Below, piece by piece: positions 6,640-14,229 of a stretch of 16,035 bases of DNA. Position 1 is the first letter of the stretch. Every line of letters begins with the position of its first letter. This DNA comes from Cytophagales bacterium (GTDB taxonomy: Bacteria; Bacteroidota; Bacteroidia; Cytophagales; Cyclobacteriaceae): contig JAJCYL010000077.1 of assembly GCA_029262955.1 (NCBI GenBank), positions 1 to 16,035 of the forward strand. The letters run 5' to 3'. Position numbers and translations under genes: made by a program. The notes beneath the pieces were generated by a model that worked only from the letters and a program-made list of their open reading frames with translations, was not told the DNA's origin and ran no database searches.

Positions 6640-7356
6640 CTATTTTAACAATTCTACCTTGATGAGATTGTCGGCTCCGAGAAACTCACTGTCTTTGGTT
6701 GTATGCCACTTTCGGAGTTTAGGAATCCGTATGCCTCCAAAAGATGATAAGCCTTCCATGGTTATGAATTCACCATTGCCATTTGCCTGGAAGAATTTGT
6801 AACCTTCCATGGCATAAGTTTCAGGGTTTATGTAGAAAAACCACTCATCTGTTCCCACGTCCTCCCCATAAGTGATTCCAAGTTCGAGGTATTCCTTGCC
6901 ATCGAATTCAACAGTTTTAACCTCATCCCTAACAAATGTTCCTGGATCTTTGAGTTTCATGGGTAAGCCATAAAGATAAATGTAATAGTTTCTGGTTCTC
7001 AGAATTCGATCGTGAGATAATCGGTATTTGTCTGAGACCTCCTGACTAAAAGTTTCAGAGCCATTAACAGTTACTGCTCCTGTTTGATTTTTAATTTCTC
7101 TAACAATTACGTCGCTTCCTTCATGTTCTTCAGTGACCTTGCAGTAGCTTTCTCCATTTTTGAGAATCAACTCCGACTTCCGTGCAGGTCTATTTGGACG
7201 TGTCTGCTCCAACAGAAAACGAGCACTTAATTGAGGCCATTCATTATTCGGGTCATGGAATGAGATAGTCTTGTCTAATAATTCTGGACCTGTTAGTTGT
7301 GAATAAACAAGTTGAAAACTAAATATGAATGCAAGTGTTAGAGCGAATCGGTTCAT
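6640..7356 (-). CDS. Secreted DUF6503-like protein
   Basis: 238 aa with a Sec signal peptide (residues 1-19, cleavage after VYS, Gln20 first). The mature part begins 'LTGPELLDKTISFHDPNNEW', the opening I associate with the Bacteroidota DUF6503 family. The remainder is beta-rich, with many aromatic and charged alternations and a 'WFFYINPETYAMEGYKFF' segment, compatible with a LolA/LolB-like half-barrel that could bind a hydrophobic ligand; the fold is inferred. No catalytic motif is seen. It lies 4 nt upstream of the PQQ dehydrogenase start, so the two are one transcript and may act together in the periplasm. It is 68 bp from the methyltransferase stop, with no convincing promoter, so all three may be co-transcribed. 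Confidence 0.65.
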   Translation of the reverse strand: MNRFALTLAFIFSFQLVYSQLTGPELLDKTISFHDPNNEWPQLSARFLLEQTRPNRPARKSELILKNGESYCKVTEEHEGSDVIVREIKNQTGAVTVNGSETFSQEVSDKYRLSHDRILRTRNYYIYLYGLPMKLKDPGTFVRDEVKTVEFDGKEYLELGITYGEDVGTDEWFFYINPETYAMEGYKFFQANGNGEFITMEGLSSFGGIRIPKLRKWHTTKDSEFLGADNLIKVELLK

Positions 7357-7365
7357 GATTGAAAG

Positions 7366-7381
7366 TTTAATTGAAATTAAA
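7366..7381. repeat. AT-only inverted repeat before the DUF6503-like gene
   Basis: TTTAATT-GA-AATTAAA is a perfect 7-bp inverted repeat with a 2-nt spacer, ending 9 bp before the start codon at 7356. It is the only ordered element in the 68-bp gap. With no GC pairs and no U-tract it is a poor terminator; an operator or chance AT symmetry are the alternatives. Confidence 0.25.
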
Positions 7382-7424
7382 ACATTCTTTGAGCATTGTA
7401 TGTGCCGAATAAATAATTCTTTGA

Positions 7425-8171
7425 TTAATCAATTTTTCCTATTCGAAGATAGATTGGTGTTTTCACCGTTTTTATGGCAGGCTCTATCCAGTAACTCTGT
7501 ATTCTTTCTTTTAAGCTGGGAAGCGGATCATGATCGAGTGCTTTCCGATAATTTTTCACTGCTGACCAGGTTCCGAGGTAGTTGACGACCTGATCAAGTG
7601 AGTACTGAATTTCCATTGTAAATTCTGGCGATTCAAATTCTTTAAACGGAAAGGGTATGGTGCGGTACTCCTTGTCAGTATAAACACGTTCAGGAGGCCA
7701 ATAAGGGCCAACTATTCCGTCGTAGAATTCCAGAATTAGCTGGTCCAGGGAAGCCTCGTTAAACTTAAATAGGCCATAATTCCAGGTCGCAAATACAGCC
7801 TCATCCTTCGCCACTCGCCGAACCTCTGTGTAAAACTCGTCAAAGTTGAACCAATGCAGAGCCTGGGCTACAGTGATTAAATCAACAGAACGGGCATCGA
7901 GACCAGAAGCCTCAGCGGTCGCAACTGCATAGGAGACCTTTGCATGAGGAGTTGCACTAGCCACCTGGGCTAGACTGGCGTCTGTAGCAGTAACCTGTTC
8001 AAAATAGGTAGCCAGTTTTAAAGCCGCCTGTCCATTTCCAGTGGCGCAATCCCACGCATGATTTTTGTTAGGCACATGACTCAGAATAAACTCATAGAGA
8101 CAATCTGGATAGGTGGGACGGAACTTTGCGTAGTCTTGAGCGATAGAGGAAAAGTGGTCTTTGAATGACAT
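7425..8171 (-). CDS. Class I SAM-dependent methyltransferase (Methyltransf_11-like)
   Basis: 248 aa, cytosolic. It opens with 'FSSIAQDYAKFRPTYPDCLYEFI', the entry typical of small-molecule methyltransferases of the yeast TMT1/plant embryo-abundant type. SAM motif I is 'AWDCATGNGQAAL' (Asp41 to Gln48), followed by 'VTATDASLAQ' (ribose-binding Asp), 'VDLITVAQALHWFNFDEFY' (motif IV region) and 'VFATWNYG'. These motifs are in the right order and spacing for the fold. The substrate is not predictable; relatives methylate carboxylates such as trans-aconitate, but that is only analogy. It is divergent from the 157-aa gene across 37 bp, where a minus-strand TACTTTAG (7 of 8 to TAnnTTTG) may be its -7 element. 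It may be first in a transcript with the two downstream genes. Confidence 0.85.
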   Translation of the reverse strand: MSFKDHFSSIAQDYAKFRPTYPDCLYEFILSHVPNKNHAWDCATGNGQAALKLATYFEQVTATDASLAQVASATPHAKVSYAVATAEASGLDARSVDLITVAQALHWFNFDEFYTEVRRVAKDEAVFATWNYGLFKFNEASLDQLILEFYDGIVGPYWPPERVYTDKEYRTIPFPFKEFESPEFTMEIQYSLDQVVNYLGTWSAVKNYRKALDHDPLPSLKERIQSYWIEPAIKTVKTPIYLRIGKID

Positions 8172-8208
8172 ACCCTGAAATTTTCTAAATTACACTAAAG
8201 TAAAGTCA

Positions 8209-8682
8209 ATGAAGGTCTCGGGGCAAATAGAATTGTTAATCAAACAGAGAGAGAAGGTTGATCAGAAAGATTTTGACCTGGAGGCATGGAAAAGTACGGC
8301 TACTGCATTGATCTCAAAAATCTTTGGCAAGAGAGATCCTCGAGTGCAGACCATCCTGAACCTCAAAATTGACTATGGTAGTTGGGCATTAAGGGATGCA
8401 TCATCAACTTATGATCCTGTGGCCACCTGTAAAAACATTGCTCGCGATGTGATGGACATGTCCATTGATGAGCTGAAGGCTGAGGAAAGAGATGATCAGT
8501 CAGATGCCTTTACGATATTGAATAATCATCTGACGGGGACCCAGATGAGAGATATCCAAGCCATTTTATCAATTAAGAATAAAAAAATATTGAAAACAGA
8601 TTTAGCCGCGAAACTCCAAAGTTTGAAAGCACCTCTATTGGCTAAAATCTTAGGGGATCTCCTGGAAGCTGATAAGAAATAA
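8209..8682 (+). CDS. Conserved-looking hypothetical protein (157 aa)
   Basis: I do not recognise a named family. It is a 157-aa, highly charged, helical-looking cytosolic protein without signal peptide or membrane segment. The N-terminal half has 'LIKQREKVDQKDFDLEAWKS' and 'ISKIFGKRDPRV', a pattern seen in short uncharacterised bacterial proteins where a Trp helix precedes an 'IFG' turn. The C-terminal third is Leu/Lys-rich ('LAAKLQSLKAPLLAKILGDL') and could form an amphipathic helix pair. No catalytic residues stand out. The ATG is the first in frame after the 37-bp divergent gap shared with the methyltransferase gene. Its stop is 4 nt from that of the convergent glycogen synthase gene. Confidence 0.65.
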   Translation: MKVSGQIELLIKQREKVDQKDFDLEAWKSTATALISKIFGKRDPRVQTILNLKIDYGSWALRDASSTYDPVATCKNIARDVMDMSIDELKAEERDDQSDAFTILNNHLTGTQMRDIQAILSIKNKKILKTDLAAKLQSLKAPLLAKILGDLLEADKK

Positions 8683-8686
8683 CAGG

Positions 8687-10540
8687 CTAATTGACTCTCT
8701 CTATCGCTAATTTATATGCGGCATTATAGTACTTGCCCAATGTCTCCCAATCAAACTGAACTGAAGAGGCCTCAGTTCTATTTCTTAAATCAATTCGTTC
8801 CCTTCTATTCAGTTTAATATAGTCATACAGATTGTTGGCTAATTGGCTCGCTGATTCATCAAAACCCTTTTGATACCTATTGATTACATAACAACCGTAT
8901 TTATCATGATCTTTCATTGTTTTCATAACATAATCACCAAATCCTGCTAAGTCGCTTGTTACTGTTGGCACCCCACTTGCTATGCATTCCAGAGGGGTAT
9001 ATCCCCAAGGTTCATAATAGCTTGGGAAAACGCCCAAATGGCAACCTCGTACAAATTGACTATACTCAATTCCCCAAAGTGGATTGGTAGCATTGATAAA
9101 ATCTGGATGATAAACGATTTTAACTCTATCGTCTGGTTTGTTAACCATCCCTGAGGCCCTTAAAAAGCCTAGTATCTCGTCCTTTCCATCGTCATACAAA
9201 TCATGAGTGATCACGGAGGGTAAACGATTGGATTTCCAGGATTGTAAGGTTCTTCGGTAACGAAGACGCCAATAATCATCTACAAAAGGGCCCATATCAG
9301 GTAGCCGATGATCAGTGCCAGCAACAGCAGCATTATAGAATAATTTATCAGCTACTTGTGTCTTAATGGCGTCGATAGTATGTTTCAATTCATCCAAAAT
9401 TGCTTTCGATTGAAGCACGTGAGCGTTGATGGAGGAAAATGGTTTTTTAGTCACAAAGAACATTACAATTGTAACGTCTGATCTTTCCTTTTTTAATCGA
9501 TGATTAAGTTTAGCAAGTGCTTCTAGTGTTAAATCATAGCCTTTATTAAGGTACTCATACCTTCCCGAAGTAAAAAAGTAAAGCGTTTTATCCAGGTTGA
9601 AGCTATAGCTATGAAAAAAGTGCGTCATCGTAAAGTCATGAATCGCTCTTTTGTTTTCGAGGTGTAAATTTTGAAACTCATGAAGTGCTTCAAATCGTTG
9701 ATTATTGATGCCATTGGGAAGAATGACATCAGGTTCTCTTCCCAATAGATAGCGGCACTCATGTGCGGTGACTTCCGATACGGTTGTAAAGACATGAGAA
9801 CTATGAGCCGCGGATCTTTCCAGATTAGCGGTTGGTTCTATATTAAAATGTTTGGCCTCTTTTGCCCAGTCAAAATAGGGCAAGTGATCATAAAAACCAG
9901 GATCATTCATGGCCAGGTAACGACCAAGAATGGTGGCGTGAGTGGTAAAGATCGAAGTCAGTTTGAGATTCTGTTTCCTAAGTGCTGGTAAACATGATGC
10001 TGCCATCCATTCATGGAAGTGAGCTATAATGTTTCGTTCACTTCCGAATTTCTCGGAGAGAATGGTCAAATAAATACGAACCATTTCCCCCAACATTACT
10101 ACACCATTAATAAGGAAGTCGTTGTCTGGTGTACTAATGCCATGATCATTCCAAAGCGCGTATTTTATATCACCCAGTTTGTCATTTACTGTTTGCAAGT
10201 CAAATAATATCACTTTGGGGCGACCGGTAACCAGCCATCTGCCATAAAGTACACCCAATCCGGTCTCTCGCATTTTCACTACCGCCTGGTAATAGGGGTC
10301 ATCTGTTGCGTCTTCAATCGGATCAAATTCAATGGAAGCTTTGTCAGCCATATATGGGCCCATCAAACAGTAATTGTCCCCCCACATATTAACAGTATAG
10401 GGTGACTTAGATCTGATTACTGTATAAATGCCCCCTACCTGGTTTACAGTTTCCCATGCCACTTCGATCAGTAAGGAGCCATCAATGTCCTTTTTACTGA
10501 GTTTTTTAATATCTGCCGTTAATTTCGATTTCTCTGCCAT
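8687..10540 (-). CDS. Glycogen synthase, eukaryotic/GT3 type
   Basis: 617 aa retaining glucosyltransferase that extends alpha-1,4-glucan from a nucleotide-glucose. It aligns along its whole length with yeast/animal GYS rather than with GlgA (GT5). The GT-B N-lobe starts 'LLIEVAWETVNQVGGIYTV' and includes 'IIAHFHEWMAASCLPALRK' and 'FTTHATILGRYLA'; the C-lobe carries 'FPSYYEPWGYTPLEC' with Glu510 and Glu518 at the yeast Glu509/Glu517 positions. The C-terminal helix 'RRERIDLRNRTEA' (Arg579-Ala591) keeps five of the six arginines of the yeast G6P/phosphorylation switch, including both G6P contacts (Arg582, Arg586). The protein ends soon after, lacking the phosphorylated tail of yeast Gsy2 (about 700 aa). 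G6P activation is therefore plausible but unproven. An 88-bp gap separates it from the methyltransferase upstream, so it may have its own promoter. Confidence 0.93.
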   Translation of the reverse strand: MAEKSKLTADIKKLSKKDIDGSLLIEVAWETVNQVGGIYTVIRSKSPYTVNMWGDNYCLMGPYMADKASIEFDPIEDATDDPYYQAVVKMRETGLGVLYGRWLVTGRPKVILFDLQTVNDKLGDIKYALWNDHGISTPDNDFLINGVVMLGEMVRIYLTILSEKFGSERNIIAHFHEWMAASCLPALRKQNLKLTSIFTTHATILGRYLAMNDPGFYDHLPYFDWAKEAKHFNIEPTANLERSAAHSSHVFTTVSEVTAHECRYLLGREPDVILPNGINNQRFEALHEFQNLHLENKRAIHDFTMTHFFHSYSFNLDKTLYFFTSGRYEYLNKGYDLTLEALAKLNHRLKKERSDVTIVMFFVTKKPFSSINAHVLQSKAILDELKHTIDAIKTQVADKLFYNAAVAGTDHRLPDMGPFVDDYWRLRYRRTLQSWKSNRLPSVITHDLYDDGKDEILGFLRASGMVNKPDDRVKIVYHPDFINATNPLWGIEYSQFVRGCHLGVFPSYYEPWGYTPLECIASGVPTVTSDLAGFGDYVMKTMKDHDKYGCYVINRYQKGFDESASQLANNLYDYIKLNRRERIDLRNRTEASSVQFDWETLGKYYNAAYKLAIERVN

Positions 10541-10628
10541 TCTGTTAGTGATTGGATAATTGGGCAGATAAGATAGAAATATTTTCTTAGCTGAATTATA
10601 AAAAGGGTGATTTACTGTATGTTATTTA

Positions 10629-11393
10629 TTAATCAAGGAGATATTTACCCTCGTAATCAGCAAAATATATATTAAGCTCATTGATAATTTCAGGGCTGGA
10701 CAAATCAAAAAGGTATTCTAAATCATTGTTGTAATAAAATTTTTTTCTCCGGTTTGATCTTGATTTATATCCGGATAAGTAGGCTTCAGTAGTAGTCAAT
10801 ACTTCGTCATTCCAGAAATTATTTGAAATGAGGATGGCATTGTTATAATGGAGTTCAACCAGGGAATACTCGAACCGGTTCATTATGTCATCAAGACAGG
10901 CAATACTGTAACCAAAGAAGTGTCCACCACTCCAATCAAATTTTTCATTTGGTAGCACTTTAAATTTGACCGGAGGAGGGAGGGCTTCGTTAATTTCGGT
11001 TATGATCATAATTGGCTGAAATGATTGAAGAACTGCTTCTAAAATGAAATAGTCGTAACTGTCAATGTCCAAATCCATCAGTAAGAAATCTTTTGGCGTA
11101 TTTCCTGATTTTAAAATTTGAACGATGTTATTTGGCAGAACCTTTTGGTTAAAACATTCAACATCGGGAAACATTGAATAGTTTGAGAGTAGACGTTGGT
11201 GTTTGTCAACATTTCCCTCTATTGTAATCCCGACATTACCTCTCTTAAATAGATGATAGGTGTTTGACATCTTTACTCCATCACTCGCGCCTATATCAAC
11301 GATAAAGTTGTTCGGAGCCGAAATCTGTTTGAGGTATTTATCAATTATTTGATCTTCTTTCAGGTGCGAGTATGATCGAGTAAAGAAGCCCAC
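10629..11393 (-). CDS. FkbM-like SAM-dependent methyltransferase
   Basis: 254 aa, cytosolic. SAM motif I is 'FIVDIGASDGVKM' (Asp33-Gly39), followed by 'GITIEG' (acidic residue for ribose), and 'LLMDLDIDSYDYFILEAVL', the acidic core motif of FkbM/Methyltransf_21 proteins. The later 'EINEALPPP' and 'GHFFGYSIACLDDIM' resemble members from surface-polysaccharide loci, which O-methylate sugars or acyl chains. The start is GTG (11393-11391); its G is also the last base of the TAG stop of the GMC gene (TAGTG), which supports this start and shows tight coupling. It is the last gene of the four-gene operon. The tail, 'NRRKKFYYNNDLEYLFDLSS', is unusually basic then acidic, with no known domain. Confidence 0.78.
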   Translation of the reverse strand: MGFFTRSYSHLKEDQIIDKYLKQISAPNNFIVDIGASDGVKMSNTYHLFKRGNVGITIEGNVDKHQRLLSNYSMFPDVECFNQKVLPNNIVQILKSGNTPKDFLLMDLDIDSYDYFILEAVLQSFQPIMIITEINEALPPPVKFKVLPNEKFDWSGGHFFGYSIACLDDIMNRFEYSLVELHYNNAILISNNFWNDEVLTTTEAYLSGYKSRSNRRKKFYYNNDLEYLFDLSSPEIINELNIYFADYEGKYLLD

Positions 11394-12925
11394 TATTTAG
11401 AGATGATTTCGCCCACTCGCAGGGCATTGGCGGCAATGGTCAAGCTGGGATTAACCGCCGATGATGTCGGCATGAAACTGCCATCAATTACCCAGAGGTT
11501 TTCAATGCCTCTGAATTTACAGTCACGATCCAATGCAGATTGGGAAGGGTCAATACCCATTCGGACTGTCCCTACCGCGTGTGAAAATGTTCGAATATGA
11601 TGTACGTAGTGAGTTATGGCTCCTGTACCAGCAATAATCTTTTTGGCAGGTTTTATCAACACTTTTAGCGCTTCTAAATCTCTCGGAGAATATTGATGGT
11701 TAATCACTGGTTGAGGTAGACCGAATTTATCGAGAACGTTTCTGTCCAATTCAATACGATTTTCAAATTGCGGTTGATCTTCAGCGATTGCTAAGAGACC
11801 GGTCAATAGCGTAACTGCTTTTCCCAGAATTTTCCCAAAAACACCTGGCACCTCGTTTTCAACTATTGCTGGATTTGGGGTAGGGATTTGTTGAAGGCTG
11901 CCAATTTTAGACAAACCAGTTTTGAGGGTTGGATGCCCGAAGTAATAATCAAGGATAGCCACCTGTTTATGGAAACGTTGTTCTTTATCGGCCTTACCCG
12001 GATAAATTCCAAAAATGATGGCATTGAGGTGCCTCATTAAGTGCCGCCCAATCACCTGACCACCGGAATTGATTTTATCAAGGTTATTCGCTAGCAGGAG
12101 CGATGGAGATCCAATGGCACCGGCTGATAGAATAATCTTATCCGCCGTGAATTCACAAGACTCTTCTTTTTCCTTATCAAAACATTTAATGCTGGTGATT
12201 CTGTTGTTGGAATGTAAGAGTTCAACAACAATAGTATTAGGCCTTAGCTCCATACCCTTACTTATCAAATCGGGGATTATCAAAGTGGCCAAATCATTTT
12301 TAGCATGCACAGCACAGGCGAAAGTATCACAGGTTGTACATTCCTGGCAGACTGAGCGACTCGAATCATGATAATTGATTGCTAATGGAAGATGAAAAGG
12401 CTTAAGCCCAAGTTTTTCAGCGGAAGCCTTCACTTTTTTAGAAACTGCGGCCAGCTCTCCCTTTTTTTGTGGAAATTCACTGTTCCTATGGGGTTCCGTA
12501 GGGTCCACTCCCGATTCTCCGGAAATGTTCAGAAGTTTTTCTGCTTCATCATAGTATACTTCCAGATCATTGTAACTAATGGGCCATTCTGCACCTGAAT
12601 TTCCAATAATATCTGCCGGTGGATCAAAGTCTTTTTCACGAAATCTAAACGAAACACCACCATAATACACGGATGGCCCACCAACGCAGGAGTATTGGCC
12701 CATAAACGGTTTATTTCCACCAGAATCAACCCGTAATGGGCTGTTCTTATCATATTGTGGGGTAAGCTCTAGTGTTTGACTTGCTTCCCAGTTCTCGGGG
12801 CCTCTCTTCACCCAATCACCACGCTCAAGCATTAATACCTTCTTACCGGCGTTAACGAGTTTATAGGCGGTCATTGATCCGCCGAATCCACTTCCAATGA
12901 TAATAGCGTCGTATTTTTCAGTCAC
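11393..12925 (-). CDS. GMC-family FAD oxidoreductase with a Cys cluster
   Basis: 510 aa flavoenzyme. The N-terminal Rossmann motif is 'DAIIIGSGFGGSMTAYKL' (Gly11-Gly16), with 'MLERG' binding the ADP ribose. The C-terminal GMC signature is present: His449 in 'FSHAVGTVRMG' and Asn492 in 'SSAVNPSLTIAANALRV', the expected catalytic pair for alcohol oxidation. In the middle, Cys193, Cys196, Cys199 and Cys204 form CX2CX2CX4C followed by 'AVHAKND', parallel to the 'C..C..C...AK' insert of long-chain alcohol oxidase and gluconate-dehydrogenase-like relatives, where some members bind an Fe-S cluster. No signal peptide is present, so it acts in the cytosol or on the inner membrane face. It starts with GTG inside the flippase gene (8-nt overlap, GTGACTGA). 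It probably oxidises an alcohol in the lipid or glycan made by this operon; substrate unknown. Confidence 0.87.
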   Translation of the reverse strand: MTEKYDAIIIGSGFGGSMTAYKLVNAGKKVLMLERGDWVKRGPENWEASQTLELTPQYDKNSPLRVDSGGNKPFMGQYSCVGGPSVYYGGVSFRFREKDFDPPADIIGNSGAEWPISYNDLEVYYDEAEKLLNISGESGVDPTEPHRNSEFPQKKGELAAVSKKVKASAEKLGLKPFHLPLAINYHDSSRSVCQECTTCDTFACAVHAKNDLATLIIPDLISKGMELRPNTIVVELLHSNNRITSIKCFDKEKEESCEFTADKIILSAGAIGSPSLLLANNLDKINSGGQVIGRHLMRHLNAIIFGIYPGKADKEQRFHKQVAILDYYFGHPTLKTGLSKIGSLQQIPTPNPAIVENEVPGVFGKILGKAVTLLTGLLAIAEDQPQFENRIELDRNVLDKFGLPQPVINHQYSPRDLEALKVLIKPAKKIIAGTGAITHYVHHIRTFSHAVGTVRMGIDPSQSALDRDCKFRGIENLWVIDGSFMPTSSAVNPSLTIAANALRVGEIISK

Positions 12926-14189
12926 TGGTAATTGGGGTTTCTTCAGCTAAATTCATGTATTTTTTTGTAATGCGATAGCCTGCGATACTTAAGGTAAGAT
13001 AAGTGAGTAATTGCCCCCATGCCATGCCATATTCCCTAAAAATGATAATTAGAATTAAGGCTGAAATTAATCCTACGAGGCCTGCAATTACATCCAGCCA
13101 TAATGATTCAGTGTTCTTCGCGTACATTGCAATTACTGAAAATTGAAAATTTGAAATCGTGTAAAGCGCAAACGATGTGTAGAGAATGCATAGAATGTAC
13201 CAACTGTCCGCATACTTTTCTCCACCCATTAACCCCATTATCCAGGGGCTAAGGAAAGCAAGAATGATTGGAATGGGTATTGTGTACAAGAAATAAGTTT
13301 TGGCGTATTTACTCCGTTCTGCCGGATCAGTGGATTTCGAGAATTTTACGGTAAGAGGAAGGCCAAATGCCTTGATAACATGTTTCAGCCAATTGGAGCC
13401 CTTCCGGGCCAATTCATAATTAGCCAGTTGTTCTATTGGCAGTATAACTGCAATCATCAATTGATCGAATTGTTTCATACCAAGTCGAAAAAACTGCCGC
13501 ACGTAAAATGCAATGTAAGATCTTAGTAGTTCAAGCCCTTTGACGAAAACCGCAGGTTTGAAGGTGAACAATACCAGAGTATCTTTTAGTAAAAGTGATA
13601 TGATCAAAAGGTTCAATCCTTTGCCAACCATGATTCCCACAAAGTAAAAATTGATACCAAAGAACAGGTAAAATATCACTGCGGCTACCTGCTCTAAAAA
13701 AACACCAAATGAATCAAAAAAAGAGTCAGTACCGAATCTCTCCAATGAAAGAAAAAGGGGTGATAGAATGTAAAGCAGGTTTTGAATAAGTAGATGCATT
13801 CCTGCATAAGGCAAAATAAATCCAATTTCTAGTTCGGGGAAGTTGGCTTGCAATTCATCACTAAATAAATATCCTGCCCCAACATATAGGAGTGTAAGTA
13901 CAAGAGCCAGGAAAGACCGAACCAACGTCCCTGGTGCGATGAATTCGTCTACGGCTTTTTGATTTTGACCATCTTGTAATAACGGTGGAGCATTTCTCAA
14001 TACGCAGTAATAGAGACCAAGGTCCGTGAAGACTTTGGAGAAGCTCACCGACATGGTGTGGACTGCGATTAATCCGAAGATCACCTTTGGCAACTCATAA
14101 GCAAAATATACGGTGAATAGCAACGAGAAAATCGCTACCACCCCTCTGCCCATAAGAATTCTGATTGCTTTTAGGAGGAGATCGTTCAT
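12918..14189 (-). CDS. MOP-superfamily flippase (Wzx-like polysaccharide/lipid exporter)
   Basis: 423 aa integral membrane protein with hydrophobic segments throughout, about a dozen, of the size and spacing of Wzx/oligosaccharide flippases. The N-terminus 'LMGRGVVAIFSLLFTVYFAY' and the following 'IFGLIAVHTMSVSFSKVFTD' are the usual TM1-TM2 of polysaccharide biosynthesis proteins. A central 'YVRQFFRLGMKQFDQLMIAV' resembles the internal repeat start in this family. The protein would flip a lipid-linked product to the outer leaflet. It sits 40 bp after the CDP-alcohol transferase and overlaps the GMC gene by 8 nt, so these enzymes probably modify or build its cargo. The exact cargo (undecaprenyl-linked glycan or another amphiphile) is unknown. 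Confidence 0.82.
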   Translation of the reverse strand: MNDLLLKAIRILMGRGVVAIFSLLFTVYFAYELPKVIFGLIAVHTMSVSFSKVFTDLGLYYCVLRNAPPLLQDGQNQKAVDEFIAPGTLVRSFLALVLTLLYVGAGYLFSDELQANFPELEIGFILPYAGMHLLIQNLLYILSPLFLSLERFGTDSFFDSFGVFLEQVAAVIFYLFFGINFYFVGIMVGKGLNLLIISLLLKDTLVLFTFKPAVFVKGLELLRSYIAFYVRQFFRLGMKQFDQLMIAVILPIEQLANYELARKGSNWLKHVIKAFGLPLTVKFSKSTDPAERSKYAKTYFLYTIPIPIILAFLSPWIMGLMGGEKYADSWYILCILYTSFALYTISNFQFSVIAMYAKNTESLWLDVIAGLVGLISALILIIIFREYGMAWGQLLTYLTLSIAGYRITKKYMNLAEETPITSD

Positions 14190-14229
14190 TTCAGCCGCAA
14201 ATGTAAGCTATATAGTAGTTGCTGACTGA

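Noticed and set aside
10575..10587. AGAAA-TAT-TTTCT palindrome in the gap after the FkbM-like gene as a terminator
   Set aside because: The stem is short and nearly all A/T, with no T-tract after it on the minus strand; it is probably chance in AT-rich DNA.
12069..12371. 100-codon plus-strand open frame inside the GMC gene
   Set aside because: It is antisense to the conserved flavoprotein region including the Cys cluster; composition looks like a reverse-frame shadow.
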